The notes beneath the pieces were generated by a model. The model worked only from the letters and a program-made list of their open reading frames with translations, made no database searches and was not told the DNA's origin. A stretch of 8,678 bases of DNA from an uncultured cyanobacterium (GTDB lineage: Bacteria > Cyanobacteriota > Cyanobacteriia > Pseudanabaenales > Pseudanabaenaceae). The position numbers and the translations under genes are program-made. The DNA lies in NCBI GenBank assembly GCA_903819605.1, contig CAIJEA010000489.1:1-8678 (forward strand), read 5' to 3'. This document shows positions 1 through 7,132 of this stretch, one piece after another; the first letter of the stretch is position 1, and every line of letters begins with the position of its first letter.

Positions 1-110
1 AATATTAACGGTTTCCATACAAATATACTAGACTAAGTTTACAGACTAAGTTCAGTATAACTTGAAAATATTGTAAATATAAAATTGTTAAATATCCAGT
101 AGAGATCGCG

Positions 111-224
111 GATGAAGCAAGACTTTTATACGTGGCGATGACTAGGGCTACTGAGTATTTGGAAGTATCGTGCGATCTATATCACTTTCTTGGCAATAAA
201 TTTGAAATTGCTCTTTATCTATAA
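111..224 (+). pseudogene. Relic R1: C-terminal fragment of a UvrD/PcrA-like helicase
   Basis: Read from 111, the + strand encodes DEARLLYVAMTRATEYLE followed by VSCD, then unrelated residues up to a TAA at 222-224. The LLYVAMTRA segment matches motif VI of superfamily I helicases (UvrD, PcrA, Rep), which carries the arginine that contacts ATP. No start codon, Walker A or other helicase motif is present upstream, so this is a gene-end fragment and not a gene. Its left flank (102-109, GAGATCGC) is one mismatch from the HIP1 octamer found at the same place in the other copies. Similarity to the other copies ends near 176, so the tail D-R-D-S-V-F-V seen in R2 and R3 is lost here. The helicase origin is confident; how the fragment got here is unknown. 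Confidence 0.75.
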
Positions 225-740
225 TTCTGTTAGTGTCTTTATTTATTCGTGCTCCAAACTTTGGCTTTTTGTAACCTTTACTCAATGTCACTCATTTTTT
301 ATAACTTGTATGAGCGCGAATAATTCATGACGCTAACTTAATTCTCATTCTTGGCAATTTTTTAGCTTATCTTTCAAGAATTCTCCTAGTCCTTTTCTTT
401 TCCTACTTTCAGCTTAGTCACTTTTTCAGCAAGTCCTAAGCAGCTAATAATAAATAAACTTAAAGCCAGAAAGCTCCTACCAACCAAGTATCGGTAGCAG
501 GAGCTTTCTGGCTTTATTCTTTAACTAACTGAGGTAATTATCTTCTTGAATAATATTAAATATTTATGTAGCTTTATTGTTGTTAATGTTTTCTTAAATT
601 TTTCATTCTTAGTTCTTAATACTAGAACGATAAAGTAACAGGATGTAGCGGAACGGCATAAAGAAGATCTGACCAAGAGGTAATAACCTTCTAGGTTGGA
701 TATTTGCGTGTCTTAGTAATTTACCGTAAATCTTAAAACA
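225..740. other. Gene-free AT-rich region upstream of the phosphoesterase gene
   Basis: I see no credible coding region on either strand here. It contains the orphan hairpin at 461-516, described separately, and presumably the promoter and leader of the gene that starts at 741. No convincing sigma-70 -35/-10 pair stands out. The leader at 678-697 has three short blocks, AGGT, ACCT and AGGT, that could pair in two mutually exclusive ways, but the stems are only 4-5 bp. A short direct repeat (AGACTAAGTT at 30-39 and 43-52) lies further upstream, outside this span. Confidence 0.5.
461..516. terminator. Perfect 18-bp inverted repeat, terminator-like
   Basis: The arms 461-478 and 499-516 are exact reverse complements over 18 bp (TAAAGCCAGAAAGCTCCT and its complement) around a 20-nt loop. 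Four further pairs (TACC 478-481 with GGTA 493-496) could extend the stem past a small bulge. T-rich sequence follows on both strands, ATTCTTT on + and TTTATTTATT on -, as in a bidirectional Rho-independent terminator. No intact gene ends here on either strand; the nearest upstream coding trace is helicase relic R1, which ends at 224. It may be the leftover terminator of a lost gene, or one end of a small repeat element. Confidence 0.65.
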
Positions 741-1928
741 ATGAAAATCCCTAATGCAAAAGCATCGGCATCTTTTGCTATTGCACTGTCTGCAACAGTA
801 ATCTCATCAACCGCTTTCGTAGCAGCATCCTCAGCAAGCTCCCTTACAGAAGGAGTGCCTCAATACGATCATCAAATCGTAATTATGATGGAAAACCACG
901 GCTACGATGAAATCATTGGCAGTCCAAATACTCCTTACATCAATCAGCTTGCCAATACCTATAACACTGAGACAAATTTTTTCTCTACTACTCATCCTAG
1001 CTTACCCAACTATCTCACTCTCATTTCTGGTTCAACCTTTGGTAATGGAGCCCCCTTCAATCCTATTCAAGCCGATCCAAGTCTTGGAAATGACAACCCT
1101 CCTTGCATTTCGGCTGGACATTTTGCTGGTCCGACTACTGCCATCCCCTCAGGCGCTTCGCAAAACTGTGATGCAACTATCAATAGTCCATCTATTGTCG
1201 ATCAGTTGGCTACACAAAGCTTGACATGGAAAACCTATCAAGAGAACTTGCCAGCCGACAAATTAGCTGCTAACTCCAACACAGCAGGTGTTAATGACAA
1301 ACTTTACGCAGTAAAGCACGATCCTTTCTTGTACTTTAACACCGTACAAAACGATCCCAACCAACTCAAAAATGTGGTGGGATTCGATCAATTGGGAGCA
1401 GATCTAACAAGTGGTGCGTTACCAAATTTCAGCTTTATCGCTCCCAATCAATGTAACGATATGCACGGCGATCCCAACGGTGGCTGTCCCTATGGAGTAA
1501 CCGATCCTGCGGATGCTAACGAGAAAGCAATTCTTAAGGCGGGAGATAATGAAGTAAAAAGTCTGGTTTCAGCGATTACTTCTTCTTCTGCTTGGAGTCA
1601 AGGGAACAATGTTATTTACCTCACATGGGATGAAAATGACTACGGGACAGGTACAAATCAAGTTCCTTTGATAGCCATTACAAATAATGGCTATCAGGGC
1701 GTTCGTGATGGTGCTTACGGCAATACCTGTTCGCTTCTTCGCACCATCGAAGATGGATTTGGAATCAACAGCTATTTAGGTTGTGCTGGAAATGCTCCAG
1801 TTCTCTCTTCTTTAGTAACCCCTGTACCCAATCCTTCCACGGAGATTGGAATTGCCAGCGCTTCTATATTGTTTGGTGTAAATCTACTGAGCAAGAAGCG
1901 TAAAGCTAAATTGAATAAGTCTCTATAA
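741..1928 (+). CDS. Secreted phosphoesterase (PF04185-like) with PEP-CTERM-like tail
   Basis: This encodes a 395-residue enzyme of the phosphoesterase family that includes AcpA-type acid phosphatases and non-haemolytic phospholipase C, metal-dependent enzymes of the alkaline phosphatase fold that hydrolyse phosphate esters. Visible family landmarks are IMMENHGYDEIIG (48-60), with the metal-site E-N; THPSLPNY (84-91); KHDPF (192-196); PNFSFIAPNQCNDMHG (228-243); TWDENDYG (295-302); and CSLLRTIED (330-338). Residues 1-33 look like a Sec signal peptide ending in small residues. The C-terminus has VPNPST (362-367), a hydrophobic stretch (about 368-383) and KKRK (385-388). This is the three-part layout of a PEP-CTERM sorting signal, but with PNP in place of PEP. 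The ATG at 741 is the first in frame after a stop at 717-719; no clear Shine-Dalgarno precedes it. The substrate cannot be told. The gene converges on the nucleotidase gene at 1990. Confidence 0.85.
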   Translation: MKIPNAKASASFAIALSATVISSTAFVAASSASSLTEGVPQYDHQIVIMMENHGYDEIIGSPNTPYINQLANTYNTETNFFSTTHPSLPNYLTLISGSTFGNGAPFNPIQADPSLGNDNPPCISAGHFAGPTTAIPSGASQNCDATINSPSIVDQLATQSLTWKTYQENLPADKLAANSNTAGVNDKLYAVKHDPFLYFNTVQNDPNQLKNVVGFDQLGADLTSGALPNFSFIAPNQCNDMHGDPNGGCPYGVTDPADANEKAILKAGDNEVKSLVSAITSSSAWSQGNNVIYLTWDENDYGTGTNQVPLIAITNNGYQGVRDGAYGNTCSLLRTIEDGFGINSYLGCAGNAPVLSSLVTPVPNPSTEIGIASASILFGVNLLSKKRKAKLNKSL

Positions 1929-1948
1929 CCATTCTAAATCATTCACTG

Positions 1949-1976
1949 TAAGGGGTAATTCATGAATTGCCCCTTA
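1949..1976. terminator. Bidirectional hairpin between convergent genes
   Basis: TAAGGGG (1949-1955) pairs with CCCCTTA (1970-1976). A T-G wobble and the palindromic AATTCATGAATT (1957-1968) continue the stem to a tight loop. It lies 20 nt past the stop of the + strand phosphoesterase gene and 13 nt past the stop of the - strand nucleotidase gene. It is followed by TTTAAT on the + strand. Position and structure fit a shared Rho-independent terminator, although the T-tract is short on the minus side. Confidence 0.75.
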
Positions 1977-1989
1977 TTTAATAGATAGT

Positions 1990-3657
1990 TTAATTGTTGG
2001 CTAGGTCAGGAGAGATTGGCGATCTCATTTTGAAGTAGGCTTCAAGAGCTTCAATATCCAGTTCTCCTACTATTCGATCTCGTCCTTCTTTTAGTACTGC
2101 AAAATTATCACCACCATCAGCTAGGTAACTGTTAACGGTAATGCGATACTCTCTATCGGATGCGATCGGGATCCCTGCGATCGCGATATTACTGACTCTA
2201 TTCCCCAAAGTATCAGAATTACTATAGTTATAGGTGAAGCCTTGGGAAACTTGGAGAATCCGATTTTGTCCAGAACGAGGATTATCAAACTGTCTTTCTA
2301 AAAGCTGTTTGATTTGCTTACCCGCTAAGGTCATTGTAACTAAGCGGTTTCGGAAAGGTTGAACTGCAAAAGCTTGACCGTAGGTCACAACACCCTTAAC
2401 TTCACTCTCGTTATAGGATAGGTCGGCGCGAATGCCTCCAGGATTCATGAATGCAGCTACCGCCCCACCTTTTGAATCATCGGCAGTGGCTGCAAGTTGA
2501 GCATTAGCAATCATTCTTCCCAAAGGCGATATACCATTTTGATTGGCGGTACGAGTAATATCGGCAGCAATCAAACCGATCGGCCGATTGACTAGCGGAT
2601 CGGCAATTGCTTTGTATTTCCGAACTATCTGGGTCAAAGCTGGCTCCTTTGGCACATCATGGGTAACGACAACATTATTGGCTCGCATTGATGCAACATC
2701 TCCCGTCCCTCGATCTAAGGTCAAATCAATGTCGCTGACTAATCTACCGAAGAAAGAAGCGCTGGTAACAAGGCGGCGATCAATTTGGCAATTGTAAGCT
2801 TGATGCGTATGACCAGTAATAAATAAATCGACCTCAGGATCGGTATTCTTGACAATATCCACAATTGCGCCAGAGATACCCTCACAGTCATTGTAATTCC
2901 CCGCAGTCACTCCGCCCTCATGCAAGAGAACCGCGATCGCTTTAATACCTTGTTTCTTTAATTCTGGGATTAGTGCATTAACGGTAGCAGCTTCATCCTT
3001 AAATTCAAGTCCCGCGATCCCTGAAGAAGTAACTAAATTAGGCGTTCCCTTTAAGGTCATACCGATGAAAGCCATCTTGATACCGTCAAAGGTACGCACC
3101 TGATAGGCAGGAAAAATAGGTTTGCCATTACGGGAATTAATCACATTAGCCGCTAGAAATTTGAATTTTGCGCCGCCAAACCCATCCCCATCGCGACATC
3201 CATCGATGGGATGACATCCTCCTTTCTGCTTGCGATATAACTCTTCCGCACCTTCATCAAATTCATGATTACCTACAGCATTTAGTTCTAAACCTAGAGC
3301 ATTTAGCGCTTCAATTGCAGGTTCGTCGTGAAAAAGCGCAGATATCAACGGACTGGCTCCTACCGTATCTCCTGCCGAGACTGTAATTGTATTTTGAGGC
3401 TTAACCTGATGGTTAGCAATCCGCAGATTTTTAATGTGAGTAGCTAAATATTCAACACCACCCGCAGGAATGCGATCGGTAGCAGAAGCGGGAAAAGTAA
3501 GATTACCTGCCTCTAGATTGCCATGAAAATCATTGATAGCCAAGATCTTAATATTGATCAAATCGGATTTTGACAGGGCAAAGGGAGCAAAACACAGAAC
3601 TACAAGTAAAGAAATGATTGCAAGAAACAAAAATCTTTTCATCAAAAGTTTTCTCAT
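1990..3657 (-). CDS. Secreted 5'-nucleotidase / UshA-family metallophosphatase
   Basis: This encodes a 555-residue two-domain enzyme that releases phosphate from nucleotides or related esters outside the cytoplasm. The N-terminal calcineurin-like domain (about 36-330) shows the dimetal motifs in order: NDFHGN (42-47), AGDTVG (95-100), GNHEFDE (129-135), LLHEGG (244-249) and TGHTHQ (281-286). The C-terminal 5'-nucleotidase domain (about 357-545) shows NPGGIRADL (405-413), VTYGQAF (424-430), QGFTYNY (472-478) and YLADGGDNF (511-519), which form the substrate pocket in UshA-like enzymes. Residues 1-30 form a Sec signal peptide; LLVVLC is not a good lipobox. The start could be M1 (3657) or M6 (3642). 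Both precede the hydrophobic core; GGAA lies a few bases before M1 and GAG before M6, so neither is decisive. The closest relatives may be nucleotidases, 2',3'-cyclic phosphodiesterases or UDP-sugar hydrolases, so substrate is open. It converges on the phosphoesterase gene at 741. Confidence 0.92.
   Translation of the reverse strand: MRKLLMKRFLFLAIISLLVVLCFAPFALSKSDLINIKILAINDFHGNLEAGNLTFPASATDRIPAGGVEYLATHIKNLRIANHQVKPQNTITVSAGDTVGASPLISALFHDEPAIEALNALGLELNAVGNHEFDEGAEELYRKQKGGCHPIDGCRDGDGFGGAKFKFLAANVINSRNGKPIFPAYQVRTFDGIKMAFIGMTLKGTPNLVTSSGIAGLEFKDEAATVNALIPELKKQGIKAIAVLLHEGGVTAGNYNDCEGISGAIVDIVKNTDPEVDLFITGHTHQAYNCQIDRRLVTSASFFGRLVSDIDLTLDRGTGDVASMRANNVVVTHDVPKEPALTQIVRKYKAIADPLVNRPIGLIAADITRTANQNGISPLGRMIANAQLAATADDSKGGAVAAFMNPGGIRADLSYNESEVKGVVTYGQAFAVQPFRNRLVTMTLAGKQIKQLLERQFDNPRSGQNRILQVSQGFTYNYSNSDTLGNRVSNIAIAGIPIASDREYRITVNSYLADGGDNFAVLKEGRDRIVGELDIEALEAYFKMRSPISPDLANN
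2177..2184. repeat. HIP1 palindrome GCGATCGC, first of seven in the window
   Basis: Exact GCGATCGC octamers occur at 2177-2184, 2933-2940, 3924-3931, 4242-4249, 6132-6139, 6839-6846 and 8294-8301. HIP1 is the highly iterated palindrome typical of many cyanobacterial genomes, and this density supports a cyanobacterial origin. Three of the seven sit at the same place inside repeat copies R2, R3 and R4; the other four lie within coding sequence. Confidence 0.9.
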
Positions 3658-3903
3658 AATGTCAATTCCGATCTAGTATTTTTAGTTGATTTCTATGGGG
3701 GGAATAGGTAGTACCTGACAAAAAACATCGTTATGACAATATGAACTATCGAATCCTAAATTCTTCATATTTTACAGAACTTTATCACTGGAATCATACA
3801 AGATCGTTCTCACCTTAACGGGGGGGAACTACTTATAAGTATTAGTTGCAATCTACTGTAAATGTTTGCACCAGTTCTGGTAGAAAATTAATAAACGTGT
3901 ATA
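3658..3903. other. Upstream region of the nucleotidase gene
   Basis: No open reading frame of note is present. The stretch should hold the promoter of the minus-strand nucleotidase gene. TTGTCA blocks occur on the minus strand, but none is paired with a -10 hexamer at normal spacing. Two G runs (3698-3703 and 3820-3826) and a perfect 10-bp palindrome, ACTTATAAGT (3831-3840), are visible. I find no tandem CTTAACCT-type Pho box. Confidence 0.4.
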
Positions 3904-4054
3904 TTTTCCCCCTAGAACAATATGCGATCGCTGATGAAGGTTTTAGAAGCAAAGCTTTGTATATGTGGCGATGACTAGGGATACTGAGTATTTAGAATTA
4001 TCGTGCGATCGGGATTCGGTGTTTGTCAGGAGATTGGAGAAGGCGATCTTTTAA
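3904..4054 (+). pseudogene. Relic R2: frameshifted helicase C-terminal fragment
   Basis: The first part (3904-3938) reads F-P-L-E-Q-Y-A-I-A-D-E. Relative to R1 and R3 there is then about 11 nt of extra sequence, including GGTTTTAGAA, which shifts the frame. From 3965 the frame is restored as VAMTRDTEYLELSC then DRDSVFVRRLEKAIF, with a TAA at 4052-4054. This is superfamily I helicase motif VI and the extreme C-terminus of the protein. The relic's stop ends at 4054, one base before the convergent TPR-CHAT stop codon (4055-4057). It shares 16 nt with R1 (132-147 and 3965-3980), 20 nt with R3 (4007-4026 and 6911-6930) and 27 nt with R4 (3906-3932 and 8276-8302), all exact. Confidence 0.75.
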
Positions 4055-6586
4055 TTACAGCCCATTACCAATCGCAAAAAATGCTGACCAATAATTAGGA
4101 TGATTATATTTAGCAGAACGAATGAGAGATACTTGGGCGCGGCGTAAAGCCTCAACAACAGGAACATCACCTTTTTGCAGTTCGCTATAAAAAGCTTCCA
4201 TTAAAGCTTGTGTACCTATATCGTCAACTTGCCAAAGTGAGGCGATCGCTACTCTAGCCCCTGCTGATTGCATCTGATAACCTAAGCCAAGAATTTCTAT
4301 GCCAGTGCCTAATTTACTGCTAAGACCAGTTTGACAAGCGCTTAAAACAACTAAATCGACATTGCTTAATGACCAGTCTTGAATTTCGCGAATTGTAGCT
4401 TTGTCTCCATTCCCAAAAAGGATAAAGGAGTCCTCAGGAGAAGAAGTAGATAATTCTCCGTGAGTTGCTAAATGAAGAATATTAAAGGAGTTTGCTTTAG
4501 TTTCCGTAACAGCTTTAGTAAACGCAGTTTCTATTAAAGTTGTTGAGTTAGGAAAACGTGCGGCGATTTTTTGGACTTCGGAAATTGTGCCAGGTAAGCC
4601 AGAAAACCCCGAACGAGTTTCTCCTCCCTTTCCACCAAATGCTCCTGCAAAGATACGCGGCTGTGAGATAAACTTGCTGTTAAACTTAGTCAAGGACTGA
4701 GAGGTAATGTTATTAATGCGATATCGTTCAACAAGCCATTGCTTGCCGTCATAGAGAGATGCAAGGGGAATATAGCGTAATTGTCCATCAGGAGCATAGA
4801 TAATCGTATCGGTTTTTAGTTGTTGTAGCTCTTCTTCAAAGGGTTTAATTAACCAGTTATAGAACTTCTGAGAGCTTAACTTTACGTCTTCCGAACTTTT
4901 ATCTAGTAAATCGTCTCTATAATGAATGATGGCTTCATTAAGTTCAGTTCGAGTTAATTTGACTGTGCGACGTAGGGGTGGTGTATGGGCATTAATCAGA
5001 ACCAATTCTAGGCGATCGTCGAGAATGAGGGGATAAATTATAACAGCGTTAGGGATTTGGGATAGTACATCTTTGCTAAGGTTACGGAAGTTAGAAAGAT
5101 CGAGGTTTTGTTGCTGTTCTTCGCGACGTAGCTCGTTGGTTAGTTGCTGGATTTCAGGACTATTTAGAAAAGCATTAAATTGTTTGTTCTGATCTTTTTC
5201 AGCTTGGACGAGTTGAGTTAGTCGTTGCTGTTGAGTGTCATCGAGTTTGCCTTGGCGATCTTTTTGTTGGAGGGAGTTTAGCTCGTCAGCAAGGGCAATA
5301 ATGTTTTGTTCGGAACGCTGGAGGTCAATACCTTGAGCGGTGTTACTGTTGCCTCGTAGGGTGTGTAGGTATTCATTTAGCTCTTCGACTTTCAGCAGAT
5401 CGAGGACTTGTTGCGCTTCGAGGATTCTATCTTGTTTGAGCAGCAGATCGGCGAGATTGCGATAATCATCAGCGACGGTCGTTAAGTAGGATTTTTGTAA
5501 GTCTTTATCGAGTTTTTTGATGTCTTTGCGGATTGATTCGCGCACGTTGACCGATTGTTTGTAGAAGAGAATCGCCAGTTCGGGTTGATTTGTTTTTGAC
5601 AGCACTTGTCCTAGTTTTGCGAGAGCTAAACCTTCTATCCGTCTCTCTCCGATTTCTCTGGCAATTGCTAGTGATTGCTGCAAAGCAATTATCGCATCCC
5701 GCTCTCGCCCTCTTTTACTATAAGCATTACCCAGCCAATTTAATGCGTAAGCCTCGCTCTGGCGATCTTTGATTTCCCTCGAGATTTCAAGCCATTGGAG
5801 GTCGTAAGCAATGGCTGTGTCAGATTTGTCGATTTTGCTAAGGTCTTCGGAAGTGTTATCAACATTACCCTCTCTCAATCGGATCGCGCGTGTGATTTCT
5901 ATCAATTGCCTTTCGTAATCAATGACTCGATCGGACTTGCCGATTCCTTCATAAGCTCTTCCCAGATTGCCTAGTGCTTTGCCTTCGTTCGCTCTATCTT
6001 TAATTTCTCGCGCAATCTCTAAGAATTGCTTGTAATAATCAATCGCTTTGTCATATTTGCCGAGAAATTCATAGGCTACTCCCAGATTGTTTAGAGATGC
6101 TCCAACACTTGGGCGGTCTGCAATTTCCCGTGCGATCGCTAATTTTTGTAGTTGGTAATCAATCGCTTTGTCATATTTGCCGAGGTCTTGGTAAGCTAAA
6201 CCCAGATTGCCTATGGCTTTGCTCTCACTTTCCCTATCTTTAGTTTCCCGCGCAATTGCTAAAAATTGCTGTTCGCTATCAATGGCTTTATCATATTTGT
6301 CTAGAGAATAGTAAGCCAAACCCAAATTCCCTATGGTTTTGCCTTCGCTTGGGCGATCTTTGATTTCCTGATAGATAGTTAATGCTTGCTGCCACGACTG
6401 TAATGCTGCATTAAAATTACTTACTTCGTATTGCTGATTTCCTTGCTTAAACAATCGATCTGCCTCTGACTTACGGTCTTGTGCTGTCAGTGCTTGGGCA
6501 GTGGCAAAATGCAAATCAGGTGGGAAAATAATGCTAGAAAGCCCAGTTGCTAAAAAAATTACAACCAAGTAGTAACGCGCAGCCAT
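4055..6586 (-). CDS. Secreted TPR-CHAT protein (caspase-like putative protease)
   Basis: This encodes an 843-residue protein with an N-terminal tetratricopeptide array and a C-terminal CHAT domain, a caspase-fold cysteine protease domain. Residues 1-33 look like a signal peptide (YYLVVIFLATGL core, cleavage near ATAQA), suggesting an extracytoplasmic location. TPR units of 40 residues run from about 41 to 350, with the consensus GNLGLAY..LGKYDKAID....LAIAREIKDR. The unit at about 240-276 is degenerate and 37 residues long. A Q/E/K-rich, probably coiled-coil linker spans about 420-495. The CHAT region (about 510-843) contains IIYAPDGQLRYIPLASL (595-611), HLATHGE with H709, LSACQTG with C751, and the ending NYWSAFFAIGNG (831-842). 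H709 and C751 form the expected His-Cys dyad, so it is probably active. No gasdermin, CRISPR effector or other known CHAT partner is adjacent. It stands alone between relics R2 and R3. The substrate and trigger are unknown. Confidence 0.92.
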   Translation of the reverse strand: MAARYYLVVIFLATGLSSIIFPPDLHFATAQALTAQDRKSEADRLFKQGNQQYEVSNFNAALQSWQQALTIYQEIKDRPSEGKTIGNLGLAYYSLDKYDKAIDSEQQFLAIARETKDRESESKAIGNLGLAYQDLGKYDKAIDYQLQKLAIAREIADRPSVGASLNNLGVAYEFLGKYDKAIDYYKQFLEIAREIKDRANEGKALGNLGRAYEGIGKSDRVIDYERQLIEITRAIRLREGNVDNTSEDLSKIDKSDTAIAYDLQWLEISREIKDRQSEAYALNWLGNAYSKRGRERDAIIALQQSLAIAREIGERRIEGLALAKLGQVLSKTNQPELAILFYKQSVNVRESIRKDIKKLDKDLQKSYLTTVADDYRNLADLLLKQDRILEAQQVLDLLKVEELNEYLHTLRGNSNTAQGIDLQRSEQNIIALADELNSLQQKDRQGKLDDTQQQRLTQLVQAEKDQNKQFNAFLNSPEIQQLTNELRREEQQQNLDLSNFRNLSKDVLSQIPNAVIIYPLILDDRLELVLINAHTPPLRRTVKLTRTELNEAIIHYRDDLLDKSSEDVKLSSQKFYNWLIKPFEEELQQLKTDTIIYAPDGQLRYIPLASLYDGKQWLVERYRINNITSQSLTKFNSKFISQPRIFAGAFGGKGGETRSGFSGLPGTISEVQKIAARFPNSTTLIETAFTKAVTETKANSFNILHLATHGELSTSSPEDSFILFGNGDKATIREIQDWSLSNVDLVVLSACQTGLSSKLGTGIEILGLGYQMQSAGARVAIASLWQVDDIGTQALMEAFYSELQKGDVPVVEALRRAQVSLIRSAKYNHPNYWSAFFAIGNGL
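6036..6184 (-). repeat. 120-bp DNA repeat of TPR units
   Basis: A 29-nt block is identical at 6036-6064 and 6156-6184, exactly 120 nt apart, equal to one 40-residue TPR unit. It encodes the GKYDKAIDY segments at residues 137-145 and 177-185. Weaker copies continue on either side, for example around 6276-6304. Identity at the DNA level suggests recent unit duplication or gene conversion within the array. Confidence 0.85.
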
Positions 6587-6590
6587 AACA

Positions 6591-6596
6591 TCACCT
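6591..6596 (-). promoter_or_regulatory. Shine-Dalgarno of the TPR-CHAT gene
   Basis: On the minus strand AGGTGA precedes the ATG at 6586 by four bases (6587-6590). It is a six-base match to the anti-Shine-Dalgarno sequence and supports this start codon, which is also the one that gives the complete signal peptide. Confidence 0.7.
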
Positions 6597-6600
6597 TTCC

Positions 6601-6733
6601 TACTGCTAGCAATGCTGATGAAGCAAAGTTTTGTAAAACCAAGTTGCTAAAAATAAGTGAGCTTAAAACCAAAGCCCACACCACCAACTTGGCAGTCAAC
6701 ATGGACTCTGATTTGAATCTTTAACTTTTATGA
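6601..6733. other. Upstream region of the TPR-CHAT gene
   Basis: No gene is visible. CCAAGTTG (6639-6646) and CAACTTGG (6685-6692) are inverted, 38 nt apart, and could form a weak structure in the transcript leader or an operator. A short stretch at 6612-6632 (GCTGATGAAGCAAAG...) resembles the A-D-E-A part of the helicase relics and may be a further tiny fragment. No clear -35/-10 pair was found. The later gene-free part, 6956-7132, likewise shows nothing distinctive. Confidence 0.35.
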
Positions 6734-6955
6734 TTATACGAGTATGACAGTAAAAGAAAATCCTATGGCGATTGTTATGCAATTAGTTACAATCGTGGCA
6801 TCGTCATGTTATTTGCACATTTTCCACTAGGACAATATGCGATCGCGGGTGAGGCAAGGTTGTTGTATGTTGCGATGACTAGAGCCACTGAGTATTTAGA
6901 GTTGAGTTGAGATCGGGATTCGGTGTTTGTGAGGAGGTTTGTGAGGGTTCTTTAG
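6734..6955 (+). pseudogene. Relic R3: helicase C-terminal fragment with in-frame stop
   Basis: A frame open from 6734 runs through an ATG at 6806 and reads LFAHFPLGQYAIA, then GEARLLYVAMTRATEYLELS, to a TGA at 6908-6910. Past that stop the same frame continues as DRDSVFVRRF to a TAG at 6953-6955. Alignment with R2 (ELSC-DRDSVF) shows that the TGA replaces the TGC cysteine codon. The LLYVAMTRA segment is superfamily I helicase motif VI. No ATP-binding motifs occur upstream, so this is a 3'-terminal fragment. It is the least damaged copy in the motif region. The left edge is uncertain: similarity to R2 is clear only from about 6819. Confidence 0.75.
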
Positions 6956-7132
6956 GGTTGCGATCGGTAGGTGTTAAGAAGTGCGATCGTTTCAAGGATT
7001 GGCTAGTATGACATCGCTAAGTTGTTGCAAAATATCCCTAGAAAAACAGCTAAAAAACTACACAATTGGTAAGAAATTTCGATCTATTTCGCAAGGTAGA
7101 TTTAGGAAATCTTAATCTAATCATAATTATTT

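Noticed and set aside
421..439. CTTTTTCAGCAAGTCCTAA resembles the terminal inverted repeat of some insertion sequences.
   Set aside because: No inverted partner, target duplication or transposase fragment was found in the window.
569..620. Spaced CTTA blocks upstream of the phosphoesterase gene as a possible Pho box.
   Set aside because: The spacings (15 and 7 nt) do not match the 11-nt period of cyanobacterial Pho boxes, and the CTTAACCT core is absent.
678..697. AGGT, ACCT, AGGT blocks in the phosphoesterase leader as an attenuator or riboswitch.
   Set aside because: The stems are only 4-5 bp and no known riboswitch core is present.
2543..2797. An open frame of 84 codons on the + strand, with similar ones at 3168-3386, 907-1224 and 5590-5772.
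   Set aside because: These lie wholly inside well-supported genes in other frames and have no domain, signal or plausible composition of their own.
6036..6184. Regularly spaced repeats that could be taken for a CRISPR-like array.
   Set aside because: The 120-nt period and continuous reading frame show they are TPR-coding units.
6806..6910. A short open frame with ATG that could be a small protein gene of 34 codons.
   Set aside because: Its content is a helicase C-terminal tail shared with other decayed copies, so a relic is the simpler reading.
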